Below are positions 19,001-26,243 of a stretch of DNA of 64,000 nt, in pieces (within the stretch, counting starts at the first letter, position 1; each line of letters begins with the position of its first letter). Made by a program: the position numbers and the translations under genes. This DNA comes from Marinobacter shengliensis (lineage in GTDB: Bacteria; Pseudomonadota; Gammaproteobacteria; Pseudomonadales; Oleiphilaceae), in the NCBI RefSeq assembly GCF_003007715.1, contig NZ_PXNO01000027.1:248001-312000 (forward strand). The letters are read 5' to 3'. The notes below the pieces were generated by a model. The model made no database searches, had not been told where the DNA came from, and saw only the letters and a program-made list of their open reading frames with translations.

Positions 19001-20929
19001 GCCATTGGTATTGGCGACATGGCCGGCGACGTTTTCGGTAATGGATTGCTGTGCTCCGAGAAAACACGACTGGTAGCGGCCTTCAACCACATTCACATTT
19101 TCATCGATCCCAACCCGGATGCTGAAAAGAGCTTCAAGGAGCGTAAGCGGCTGTTTGAGTTACCCCGTTCAGCCTGGACCGATTACGATGCCAAGCTGAT
19201 TTCCAAGGGGGGTGGCGTATTCAGCCGGAGCGCCAAGTCCATTCCGGTCAGCCCGGAGATGAAAAAACTGCTGGGTATCAAGGCCGACCGTGTGCCGCCC
19301 AATATGCTGATTAGCCACATTCTCAAGGCGGAAGTGGATCTGCTTTGGGTGGGTGGTATTGGCACCTATGTAAAATCTGCCTCTGAAAGCCACTCCGATG
19401 TAGGCGACAAAGCCAACGATGGCCTTCGAGTCAACGGCGGTGAGCTGCGCTGCAAGGTGGTCGGAGAGGGCGGTAACCTGGGCTTTACCCAGCTCGGGCG
19501 CATCGAATACGCCTTGAAAGGCGGTCGGCTGAATACCGATTTCATCGATAACTCTGGCGGTGTGGATTGCTCGGACCATGAAGTGAACATGAAGATCCTG
19601 CTCAACCGTGCGGTCGCCATGGGCGATCTCACCGGCAAGCAGCGCAATATCATGCTCGAAGAAATGACCGACGATGTTTCCGCATTGGTGCTCAAGAATA
19701 ACTACCGCCAGACCCAGGCCATCAGCATCGCCAGTATCGATACGGCGCCACGCCTGGAGGAGTATCGCCGGCTGATGAATACCTTCGAAGGTCAGGGCAA
19801 GCTGAACCGGGATCTGGAGTTTCTGCCGGACGACGAAGCGTTGTCGGAACGCAAACTGGCCAAGAAGGGCCTGACCCGACCTGAATTGTCGGTGCTGATT
19901 TCCTATGTCAAAGGCGACCTGAAACAGACCTTGATTGACAGCGACCTGCCGGATGACCCGCTGCTGGCCGGGGAAATGTACAAGGTGTTCCCCAAGGAAC
20001 TCACCAAGCGGTTTTCCTCAGAGCTTGGCGAGCACCAGTTGCGGCGGGAGATCATCGCGACGCAGATTGCCAACGATATGGTTAACCACATGGGTATCAC
20101 CTTTGTCGAGCGGCTGAACCAGTCAACGGGCGCGGATGCGGCATCCATTGCCCTGGCCTGGATTATTGCCCGCGACGTCTTCCGCATTGACAACTGGTGG
20201 GACCGCATTGAAGCACTGGATTACCATGTGTCGGCCAGTTTGCAGATAGAACTGATGCAGGACCTGATGCGCCTGATGCGACGGGCTGTGCGCTGGCTGC
20301 TTCGCAATCGCCGGGCAGAGCTCAATATCCAGAGCCATATGGAACGCTTTGCCGACAGTGTCTGGGCGATCACGTCCAGCCTGCCAGAGTACCTGGGTGA
20401 GCAGGCGTGTGCCGTCTGGGAAAAACGCCATTCGGACTTGGCCAGTGCGGGCCTGCCAAAAGACCTTGCCCAGGTACTGGCTGGTACCGGATATTTGTAT
20501 TCATCCCTGGGCATTATTGAAGCTCAGGAGGCAACCGGTATGCCACTCAAGACCGTGGCCAACCTCTACTACGACCTGGGTGAGCGGCTTGATCTTAACT
20601 GGTTTGCCAACTCGATTGCGGTGCTGACACCGAATTCCCATTGGCAGGCGCTGGCCCGTGAGAGTTTTCGGGAAGATCTGGATTGGCAGCAGCGGGCCCT
20701 GACGACCGGCGTTCTTAAGCTGGCCAGAAAACCCGAGGATGTTATGGCCAGTGTGGATGCCTGGCAGGTGAAGCATCAGCCCATGATTGACCGCTGGAAA
20801 GCCATGCTGGCCGAGCTGAAGAGTGCCCGGGAGCCCGAATACGCAATGTTTTCAGTAGCCTTGCGGGAGCTTCTGGACCTGGCCCAGAGCACCATGCATC
20901 AGTCGCCCGAAGACGCCAAGACCAACTGA
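16049..20929 (+). CDS. gdhB: NAD-specific glutamate dehydrogenase, 180-kDa class
   Basis: 1626 residues, matching the large NAD-GDH class found in Pseudomonas and Streptomyces. It deaminates glutamate to 2-oxoglutarate with NAD+ and is usually catabolic. Large N-terminal ACT-like regulatory regions occupy roughly 1-700; the catalytic part follows, with GGLRWSDRFEDYRTEILGLV and VPVGAKGGF near 815-855 and the nucleotide-binding domain with GIGDMAGDVFGNG near 990. I chose the ATG at 16049, which has AGAGG about 7 bases upstream; a TTG at 16043 is too close to that site. Confidence 0.94.
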   Translation: MNALTIASKDQFFEQLADAFSEKIAKTEAKKIAEFARQHYAHVPLEELVSRRFSDTYGAMLSAWQFIQKRNAEATPVSVFNPDLESDGWQSTHTVIFILHPDIPFLIDSLRIAINQREIGTHSIQYSILNVQRDKDGKLKKLLSTKKATAGAAYESFIVLEIDRHSAPEDLRNLEDALQNVLHEVRIAVEDFPVVKNKVSEILSELEATTAGISDEGKQEAKAFLQWLVEDHFTFLGYDEYDFAKDKQGMVVRRVENSELGILRVNNERPDKVRLNELPQRTRHEMTRTDDIFIFAKSAQRSRVHRPAYPDYIAVKKFNSKGEVVGERRFLGLYTARVYNERPDEIPLLRRKFQSVMKRSGFLTDDYAGKELEQILTLYPRDELFQIETDELLRVAKSILYIQERRRIELFMREDVYGQFVTCLAFFPRDIYNTELRLKVEQVLLDRLEAEDIEFVTHFSESVLARVQFTIRVPQVENRQLPLAEIRDKVIELAQSWRDGLYEALSEAYGEEYGNEMYRVWAGGFPASYTDMFSPRRAAIDLEHIVASARNDDLAMSFYRALEEDESTLHFKLFYPDEPLPLSDVMPIFDNLGFRVIGEHPFEVIDRTGKTVWIHDFTLQAHSGSVVDIHRIRPIFEELFRRVWHGEAENDAFNRMMLSSYMSWREIALLRTYARYMRQIRFSNSQTFISNTLVNHVNLTRTLLELFEIRFNPDRFQSRGKCEAAQQKLEIEFNAGLDEVENLSEDRVLRLFMELMQATLRTNYYQPDADGQPKPYISVKFDPTRIPDMPLPMPMFEIFVYSPRVEGVHLRGGKVARGGLRWSDRFEDYRTEILGLVKAQQVKNAVIVPVGAKGGFVAKRLPDPSDREAFQAEGIAAYKTFIRGLLDITDNLVDSAIEPPQRVIRHDDDDHYLVVAADKGTATFSDIANGLAAEYGFWMGDAFASGGSNGYDHKKMGITARGAWVSVERHFREMGINPAVDEFSAIGIGDMAGDVFGNGLLCSEKTRLVAAFNHIHIFIDPNPDAEKSFKERKRLFELPRSAWTDYDAKLISKGGGVFSRSAKSIPVSPEMKKLLGIKADRVPPNMLISHILKAEVDLLWVGGIGTYVKSASESHSDVGDKANDGLRVNGGELRCKVVGEGGNLGFTQLGRIEYALKGGRLNTDFIDNSGGVDCSDHEVNMKILLNRAVAMGDLTGKQRNIMLEEMTDDVSALVLKNNYRQTQAISIASIDTAPRLEEYRRLMNTFEGQGKLNRDLEFLPDDEALSERKLAKKGLTRPELSVLISYVKGDLKQTLIDSDLPDDPLLAGEMYKVFPKELTKRFSSELGEHQLRREIIATQIANDMVNHMGITFVERLNQSTGADAASIALAWIIARDVFRIDNWWDRIEALDYHVSASLQIELMQDLMRLMRRAVRWLLRNRRAELNIQSHMERFADSVWAITSSLPEYLGEQACAVWEKRHSDLASAGLPKDLAQVLAGTGYLYSSLGIIEAQEATGMPLKTVANLYYDLGERLDLNWFANSIAVLTPNSHWQALARESFREDLDWQQRALTTGVLKLARKPEDVMASVDAWQVKHQPMIDRWKAMLAELKSAREPEYAMFSVALRELLDLAQSTMHQSPEDAKTN

Positions 20930-20945
20930 CTATTGCGTTATGCCG

Positions 20946-20977
20946 TTGATTCCCGTTCAATCCCGGGCGGGAATCAA
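20946..20977 (+). repeat. 10-bp perfect inverted repeat before the carbonic anhydrase gene
   Basis: TTGATTCCCG (20946-20955) and CGGGAATCAA (20968-20977) form a perfect 10-bp stem with a 12-base loop, ending 17 bases before the carbonic anhydrase ATG. There is no T-run after it, so it is not a standard terminator for gdhB; it could be an mRNA processing or attenuation hairpin or a protein site. Confidence 0.55.
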
Positions 20978-20994
20978 TGCCGGGAGACGTGTGA

Positions 20995-21672
20995 ATGCCA
21001 CACCTGCAACATTTATTGGAGAAAAACCGTGCCTGGGCAGACGGTATCAAAGCGGGCGATCCGAAGTTTTTCGAGCGCCTGAAAAACCAGCAGGCACCGG
21101 AATATCTCTGGATCGGGTGTGCAGACAGCCGGGTGCCGGCGAACCAGATTGTCGATCTTATGCCGGGGGAATTGTTCGTGCACCGCAATGTGGCGAACGT
21201 GGTGGTGCATACGGATTTTAATTGCTTGTCGGTGCTTCAGTTTGCGATTGACGTGCTGAAGGTCAAACACATCATGGTTGTTGGCCACTATGGTTGCGGT
21301 GGGGTGCGTGCAGCGCTGCTGAACGAGGGCTTTGGCCTGATTTCAAACTGGCTGCGCCATGTACAGGATGTTCGGGACCGCCACCAGTCCGTTCTGGATG
21401 CCTTGCCGACGGTTGAGGACCGGGTGGACCGCCTGTGCGAACTGAACGTGTTGGAACAAGTAGCTCACGTGTGCCAGAACAACATTCTCCTGGAGGCATG
21501 GCGCCGTGGCCAACCCCTGACCGTCCACGGGTTTGTCTACGATGTGGCCGATGGCCTGCTGCGTGACATGGGGCTGGCGATCACCGGTGAGGAGGAGCGT
21601 GAGAAGGTTCGTCTGAAAAACCTTCAGGCGCTGGTGGAGCGACCGGTCCGGTCAGGTCGTCAAAAAACATGA
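20995..21672 (+). CDS. can: Beta-class carbonic anhydrase
   Basis: 225 residues. Interconverts CO2 and bicarbonate in the cytoplasm. The zinc ligands are visible: Cys42 in CADSR (with the Asp44/Arg46 dyad), His98 and Cys101 in HYGCGG. The motif FVHRNVANVV typical of the clade is present. The start has a GGGAG Shine-Dalgarno about 8 bases upstream. The stop codon lies inside the first inverted repeat of the palindrome-rich stretch that follows. Confidence 0.95.
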   Translation: MPHLQHLLEKNRAWADGIKAGDPKFFERLKNQQAPEYLWIGCADSRVPANQIVDLMPGELFVHRNVANVVVHTDFNCLSVLQFAIDVLKVKHIMVVGHYGCGGVRAALLNEGFGLISNWLRHVQDVRDRHQSVLDALPTVEDRVDRLCELNVLEQVAHVCQNNILLEAWRRGQPLTVHGFVYDVADGLLRDMGLAITGEEEREKVRLKNLQALVERPVRSGRQKT

Positions 21673-21778
21673 CACTTTAAATGTCAAAAAGTGTCAAAGA
21701 ATCGTGACGGGCGTCACTTGTTGACCCTTGGCGTCATCACAGATGGTCACCCCTGTGTTTGGTACAGTAGCTACTGTA
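21670..21778 (+). promoter_or_regulatory. Palindrome-rich leader of the orphan 57-residue gene
   Basis: Three inverted repeats sit in 109 bases: TGACACTTT-N9-AAAGTGTCA (21670-21696), GTGACG-GG-CGTCAC (21704-21717) and the perfect palindrome TACAGTAGCTACTGTA (21763-21778). The first overlaps the carbonic anhydrase stop codon; the last ends 18 bases before the next gene. A TTGACC hexamer is at 21721-21726 but no well-spaced -10 is obvious. The arrangement suggests operators or structured RNA; which one is not shown. Confidence 0.5.
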
Positions 21779-21796
21779 GTAATGAGGGAGGTGACC

Positions 21797-21970
21797 ATGA
21801 AAGAACTGATGCAAAAGGCCCTGAGTGCAATCGAAGCTCGCAGAAACGCGGGCACGTCTATGAGTAGCAATCGGCAGGACGGCAAGCGAAGCGAACCTCG
21901 CCCCCAGGAAGACTGGGGAATGTCACCGGAAGATGCACTGCGTGTCGGCACGGTTGCTCGATACAAGTAA
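21797..21970 (+). CDS. Uncharacterised 57-residue protein
   Basis: Small soluble protein that I do not recognise. It begins with a helical stretch (MKELMQKALSAIEARRNAG), has a polar Ser/Arg/Gln/Lys middle that is probably disordered, and ends with a second conserved-looking segment (WGMSPEDALRVGTVARYK). A strong Shine-Dalgarno (GGGAGGTG) lies 4-5 bases before the chosen ATG and an intrinsic terminator follows, so it looks like a real single-gene transcription unit. An upstream in-frame ATG at 21782 lacks such a site. Confidence 0.7.
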   Translation: MKELMQKALSAIEARRNAGTSMSSNRQDGKRSEPRPQEDWGMSPEDALRVGTVARYK

Positions 21971-22028
21971 GGCCTTCACCAGGTGCCCACTGGTGTTCTG
22001 ATTGACCGTTCCGTTTCCCTTTCTGATA

Positions 22029-22068
22029 AAGCCCTGATGTGCCGCGATGGCAGACTCAGGGCTTTTTT
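22029..22068 (+). terminator. Intrinsic terminator after the 57-residue gene
   Basis: AAGCCCTGA (22029-22037) pairs perfectly with TCAGGGCTT (22056-22064) around an 18-base loop, followed by a run of T. It lies 58 bases after the stop codon of the small gene and 47 bases before rsmC. Confidence 0.82.
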
Positions 22069-22114
22069 CCGGTTAGCATAGCGCCTTTTACGATCTCCAA
22101 CGGGCTTGCTATCC

Positions 22115-23182
22115 ATGTCTGCACTGACCAATACCCACGACGTTCTTCTTCGTAACCGCGATCTGTTGCAGGGGCGTATTGCCTTGCTGGGTGTTACCGA
22201 GCCTCTTGTACTGTCTCAATGCGGTGACAGTGGTCTGGCTATGAGTGAGCATGCGGGCGTATACAGCGCATTGGCACAACGGTCTGGCTGGCACGCCTGT
22301 TTTGGCTACGACACCGATGGCCTGGCCGCCGCAGGTTACGACACCGTTGTGGTTTTTCTGCCCAAGGCCCGTGCGGAGCTGGTTTTGCGTCTGACAATGG
22401 CTCGGTTTCTGGGGTGTGAGGGCGCGAGGTTGGTGCTGATTGGCGAGAAGAAAGAGGGCATCGGTGGTGCGGCCAAACAGTTCAAGGAAGTGGCTTCCGA
22501 TACGGGCAAGGTGGACAGTGCCCGGCATTGTCAGGTCTGGGTCGGCACCAATAGTCAGCCCATGCCGGTGTTTGATATTCGTGAATGGATTAGCTGGAGC
22601 CAGCTCGAGTGTGCAGGCGTTGAAATCGCCGTGGCTGGGTTGCCGGGGGTATTCAGTGAGGGGGAGCTTGATGCGGGCACGCGGATGCTGCTTGAATCCC
22701 TGGCGGAGTCACCCTTGAAGGCGGAGCGCGTGCTCGACTTTGCCTGTGGTGCGGGCGTGATCGGTAGCTGGTTGCAGGGCTTTGCCAAACGGCATGGGCG
22801 CTCACCGGTGACGGTTGACGGTGTGGATGTCCAGGCCCAGGCTGTGCTTTGTTCCGAAGCCACCTATGCCAAGGCAGGCTTGCATGGCCAGATCTACGCT
22901 GCCGATGGGCTTTCGACCCTGGGAGGGCGGTGGCAGGCGGTAGTGACCAATCCGCCGTTCCACAGCGGGGTCAAAACCGACACGTCCATGACCGAGCAGT
23001 TTCTCCGGGATGTGGCCAGCCACCTGGTGCCCGGAGGGGAGTTGCGACTGGTGGCAAACAGTTTCCTGCCCTACGAGGGTGACATCCAGCGGCATATCGG
23101 GCCGGTAGAGCGACTGGCTCAGGATCGTCGCTTTACGGTTTATCGGGCTTTTCGCCGCGCCAGTGCCGGGTTGCGCCCATAA
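22115..23182 (+). CDS. rsmC: 16S rRNA (guanine1207-N2)-methyltransferase RsmC
   Basis: 355 residues from the ATG at 22115. RsmC methylates G1207 of 16S rRNA in the 30S subunit. The protein has the duplicated two-domain layout of the family: a degenerate N-terminal methyltransferase-like domain (1-~165) and an active C-terminal one with the SAM motif [15 protein letters not shown] (near 210) and the catalytic [11 protein letters not shown] (near 285). The homologous RlmG gene lies directly downstream on the same strand. Confidence 0.88.
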   Translation: MSALTNTHDVLLRNRDLLQGRIALLGVTEPLVLSQCGDSGLAMSEHAGVYSALAQRSGWHACFGYDTDGLAAAGYDTVVVFLPKARAELVLRLTMARFLGCEGARLVLIGEKKEGIGGAAKQFKEVASDTGKVDSARHCQVWVGTNSQPMPVFDIREWISWSQLECAGVEIAVAGLPGVFSEGELDAGTRMLLESLAESPLKAERVLDFACGAGVIGSWLQGFAKRHGRSPVTVDGVDVQAQAVLCSEATYAKAGLHGQIYAADGLSTLGGRWQAVVTNPPFHSGVKTDTSMTEQFLRDVASHLVPGGELRLVANSFLPYEGDIQRHIGPVERLAQDRRFTVYRAFRRASAGLRP

Positions 23183-23205
23183 AAAAAGCCCCTGGGGTAA
23201 GGGGC
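23181..23205 (-). terminator. Intrinsic terminator oriented to the minus strand
   Basis: Read on the minus strand, GCCCCT-TACCCC-AGGGGC is followed by seven T residues (plus-strand A-run 23181-23187), the classic arrangement for Rho-independent termination. On the plus strand no T-run follows, so it does not serve rsmC well. No minus-strand gene is annotated upstream, which suggests a short RNA transcribed from the rsmC-rlmG gap. Confidence 0.6.
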
Positions 23206-23367
23206 AAAAGTGTATCTCCGGAAAAGTGCCGTTCGTCCGGGCGTGAAGAGCCGGACGACGTAACCGGAAAGGGTGTTCGGCGTGAACAGCTCTAACTTAG
23301 GATTATTTTCTAGAGTAAACAGCCTAAAACCGGTCATTTTCATCAAACCTGAAACAGAGTGCCCAAA

Positions 23368-24501
23368 ATGACAACCGCAACGTTAGAGTTCTCTGCTGGT
23401 CAGCGAGTGCTCTGTCGCCCCGGCGTGAGTGACCCGAACTTACGTGCCTGGGATGCAGCGGATGAGCTGCTTCTGGACGAAGCCCTACGCCGTGAGCACG
23501 CCGGCGATCGTGTGTTGGTGGTGGATGACCAGTTTGGCGCACTCACGCTCGGGTTGTCTGATTACGCACCGGTATCGGTAGCGGACAGCGCAGTTCTGGG
23601 TGGCGCATTGAGCGCTAACATCTCTTTGAATCCCGATATACCTTCCGCGGTGCAGCTGGCCAGTTGGCTGAATCCACCGCAGGGGCCCTTTGACCTGATC
23701 GTCATGCGTGTGCCCCGTCAAAGCGAATACCTGGCGTGGCTGCTGCGCTGGGTGAATTCCGCACTGGCCGATAATGGCTGCCTGCTTGCCGGGGGCATGA
23801 TCAAGCACCTTCCAGATCGCAGTGTTGATGTATTTGCCGAAGCCATGCCCACCGAAGCCGTTCTGCCGGCGCGCAAAAAGGCGCGTGTTGTGGTTTGTCG
23901 CCGGGGAGAGGCAAGCCTGGCGGGCTGGTCAGGGCTCTGGAAAGGTTATTCCGTTCCGGACGTTCCAGTCGCCGTGGAGGCCATGCCTGCGGTGTTTGCC
24001 CGGGACCGTCTGGACATTGGCACCCGTGAATTACTGCCACTTGTAGCCCCTGCCGTTGCCCGGCTCCCAAGTGGTGCCCGGGTACTGGATTTGGCTTGCG
24101 GCAACGGTATTCTAGGGTTGGCGGCACTGGCCTGCCGCGACGATATCCGTGTGGAATTTGCCGATGTGTCTGCCCAGGCTGTGGCGAGTGTACGGCATAA
24201 CCTGAAGCGTTGCGGGTTTGAGGCAAGGGCCAGCGTCTGCCATGCCGACGGCGTCGACAGAGGCGCGGGAAACTATCAGCTGATTTTGCTCAACCCACCG
24301 TTTCATGAGGGTGGGGTAGTAAGCGATCACATTGCCTTGAGGCTATTCCGGGATGCTGCCCGGCACCTGGAACCCGAGGGCACCTTATTGATGGTGGGGA
24401 ATCGCCACCTGGGCTATCATCGCTCCCTGAAACGCTATTTCAGCAGCGTGGTGCAGCGGGCGGCAAGCCCGCGTTTCGTCGTTTTTGAAGCCTGCCTGTG
24501 A
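23368..24501 (+). CDS. rlmG: 23S rRNA (guanine1835-N2)-methyltransferase RlmG
   Basis: 377 residues from the ATG at 23368. RlmG methylates G1835 of 23S rRNA. Like RsmC it has a catalytically dead N-terminal domain (DQFGALTLGL) and an active C-terminal domain with VLDLACGNGILGLAAL (near 235) and NPPFHEGG (near 310). The ending YFSSVVQRAASPRFVVFEA fits RlmG better than RsmC. It ends 4 bases from the convergent riboflavin synthase gene. Confidence 0.87.
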   Translation: MTTATLEFSAGQRVLCRPGVSDPNLRAWDAADELLLDEALRREHAGDRVLVVDDQFGALTLGLSDYAPVSVADSAVLGGALSANISLNPDIPSAVQLASWLNPPQGPFDLIVMRVPRQSEYLAWLLRWVNSALADNGCLLAGGMIKHLPDRSVDVFAEAMPTEAVLPARKKARVVVCRRGEASLAGWSGLWKGYSVPDVPVAVEAMPAVFARDRLDIGTRELLPLVAPAVARLPSGARVLDLACGNGILGLAALACRDDIRVEFADVSAQAVASVRHNLKRCGFEARASVCHADGVDRGAGNYQLILLNPPFHEGGVVSDHIALRLFRDAARHLEPEGTLLMVGNRHLGYHRSLKRYFSSVVQRAASPRFVVFEACL

Positions 24502-24505
24502 CCCC

Positions 24506-25129
24506 CTAGCTCCTTGCTGTCGGCGGCCGGTCGTAGCCAAGCCGGGCCAGGGTGTCTACGATGGTCTGGGTCTGGCTGTCTACCTCAATGTTCACCCTTT
24601 GCCCTTGTTCTGCGCTCCCGAACGTTGTGGCGCGCAGGGTTTCCGGAATCAGGTGCACGTTGAACCGGTTCTCCCGCACCTCGCCGATGGTCAGGCTGGC
24701 GCCGTTGATGGCAATGTAGCCCTTTGGGAACACATATTTTTCCCACTCGGCTGGAATCTCAAACCACAGTGTCACGTTGTTCTCCGGTCGGACGATGTCG
24801 ACCAGGGTGGCCGTGGTATGAATGTGGCCGCTGAGCAGATGTCCGCCGATTTCATCGCCAATGCGCGCTGCCCGTTCAAAGTTTACCGTATCTCCGGGGG
24901 ATAACTCCCCAAGTGTGGTCAGGCGCAGGGTTTCCTGCATGGCGTCAAAATAAAGGCGGGTTCCGTCCTGGCGAGTGACTGTCAGGCAGGTTCCGTTAAT
25001 GGCGACCGAAGCCCCGATAGTTACTCCTTCAACCCGTGCCCCCGGAAAATCGATAACCAGAGTATTCAGGCCCGGTGATGCAATAATCTCGGTGACTTTG
25101 GCGATACCCTGAACAATACCGGTAAACAT
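24506..25129 (-). CDS. ribE: Riboflavin synthase, alpha chain
   Basis: 207 residues from the ATG at 25129 (MFTGIVQGIAKV, the canonical start of the family). Two tandem lumazine-binding barrels are seen: residues 1-~97, with GVTIGASVAINGTCLTV and the end GGHLLSGHIHTTATL opening the second, whose YIAINGASLTIGEV mirrors the first. It dismutates 6,7-dimethyl-8-ribityllumazine to riboflavin. No other rib genes are nearby and I see no FMN riboswitch in the 157-base divergent gap upstream. Confidence 0.95.
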   Translation of the reverse strand: MFTGIVQGIAKVTEIIASPGLNTLVIDFPGARVEGVTIGASVAINGTCLTVTRQDGTRLYFDAMQETLRLTTLGELSPGDTVNFERAARIGDEIGGHLLSGHIHTTATLVDIVRPENNVTLWFEIPAEWEKYVFPKGYIAINGASLTIGEVRENRFNVHLIPETLRATTFGSAEQGQRVNIEVDSQTQTIVDTLARLGYDRPPTARS

Positions 25130-25286
25130 AGTGGTGCTCCTGAACCCTGATTTGATCGAGCAAGGATACCGGTGGCCGGTTCGGTTGCCAAGAAAGCCCG
25201 CTGAACAAGCGTCGGCAAACAGGACATTCAAGAAACAGTCGTATTGGCCGATACTTGCAAAAGGAACGAACCGATAAGGTGGCCTC

Positions 25287-26183
25287 ATGGCTGAGCAAAC
25301 CGCAAAGAACCTGACAGACGATGCCAACGCTCCGGGCGCGGTCCTGAGGCCGGGCCGTGCGGCTGATCCGGTGCCCGACGCTGCGGGGTCTGCCCTGAAC
25401 TCGGCTCAGCGCACTGCGGCTCTGCAAGCATCAGAGGCGGCGCGGTCGGAGTCTGATCGAACCCCGGAGCCCGCCGAACAGGAGGGGGGTGATGAGCAGG
25501 ACAACGAGGCAGGGCGCGAGTCACAGGGTGACATAGAGAAAGCGCTGGCGGAATCAAAGCAGCGCAAGCTAAGACTGATGCTGCGCCAGTGTGATCGGGT
25601 GCTGCTGATGGATTTCGACCTGTTGTCGATGTCTGACTGGCCAACCAACTATCAGATGGCTGCCGCCCGCCGGAGTCGCGACCTGTGGGTGTTCAGTGCA
25701 CTGGTGGCCGCCACCATTTTTCTCTCCGGGCTCACCGGTTTCATCCCGGCCTGGATTGCCGGTGGTGGCTTTGGAGCCTTCGTTATCATCCTGTTGCTGG
25801 GAGTGCCGATCATCCGGCGGATCTACACTGAGAAGCCGTCCTATCTGGACCTTGTGGTTAAGCGGCAGCGCCTGCTGCGTGATGCCCGGAAGCACGTGGA
25901 GCATCTGGAAGGCAAGGAGGGGCTGGTTTGGCAATGCGCCAGGATGGCGGAGTATAACCCCGCACTGAAGCATCCCAGGTTCAGCGATATTATCCGCTTG
26001 AGTGAACAGCGGGTTCTGGCCAGGCAACTTGTCCGGCGGGAGTATGTGCGCCTGTATCTGATTTACATGCTGGAAGCAGAAAAGGCGTACAGCCGCGTTC
26101 AGCAGGCGTTTTTCGATGGTAATCAGGAAGCCATCGATAAGGGTTGGCAATCGGTTGCCGCGGTGCCGGCCGAGCGAACTTGA
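25287..26183 (+). CDS. Uncharacterised inner-membrane protein with disordered N-terminus
   Basis: 298 residues; I do not recognise the family. Residues 1-~95 are rich in Ala, Glu, Asp, Ser and Gln and look disordered. Then comes a short amphipathic segment, two closely spaced membrane helices (VFSALVAATIFLSGLTGFI and WIAGGGFGAFVIILLLGVPI, about 133-172), and a ~120-residue helical, basic cytoplasmic domain with several Arg-rich helices. AAGGTGG precedes the ATG by 6 bases. It is followed by the PsrA operators and psrA, so it may be the upstream neighbour rather than a co-regulated gene. Confidence 0.75.
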   Translation: MAEQTAKNLTDDANAPGAVLRPGRAADPVPDAAGSALNSAQRTAALQASEAARSESDRTPEPAEQEGGDEQDNEAGRESQGDIEKALAESKQRKLRLMLRQCDRVLLMDFDLLSMSDWPTNYQMAAARRSRDLWVFSALVAATIFLSGLTGFIPAWIAGGGFGAFVIILLLGVPIIRRIYTEKPSYLDLVVKRQRLLRDARKHVEHLEGKEGLVWQCARMAEYNPALKHPRFSDIIRLSEQRVLARQLVRREYVRLYLIYMLEAEKAYSRVQQAFFDGNQEAIDKGWQSVAAVPAERT

Positions 26184-26196
26184 CATGGTGGGTCTT

Positions 26197-26223
26197 CAAA
26201 CGTATGTTTCAAACAGACGTTTG
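26197..26223 (+). promoter_or_regulatory. Double PsrA operator upstream of psrA
   Basis: Two sites of the form C/GAAAC-N4-GTTTG/C stand in tandem, sharing one base: CAAAC-GTAT-GTTTC (26197-26210) and CAAAC-AGAC-GTTTG (26210-26223). This is the motif I know for the Pseudomonas fatty-acid sensor PsrA, and it lies 21 bases before the psrA-like start codon, as expected for autorepression. Confidence 0.8.
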
Positions 26224-26243
26224 CTAGAGGCACTGAAAACAAC

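Noticed and set aside
21670..21696. Terminator of the carbonic anhydrase gene
   Set aside because: The 9-bp inverted repeat is AT-rich, overlaps the stop codon and has no T-run after it.
25130..25286. FMN riboswitch upstream of riboflavin synthase
   Set aside because: The gap is 157 bases and I could not find the conserved RFN core; other rib genes are absent.
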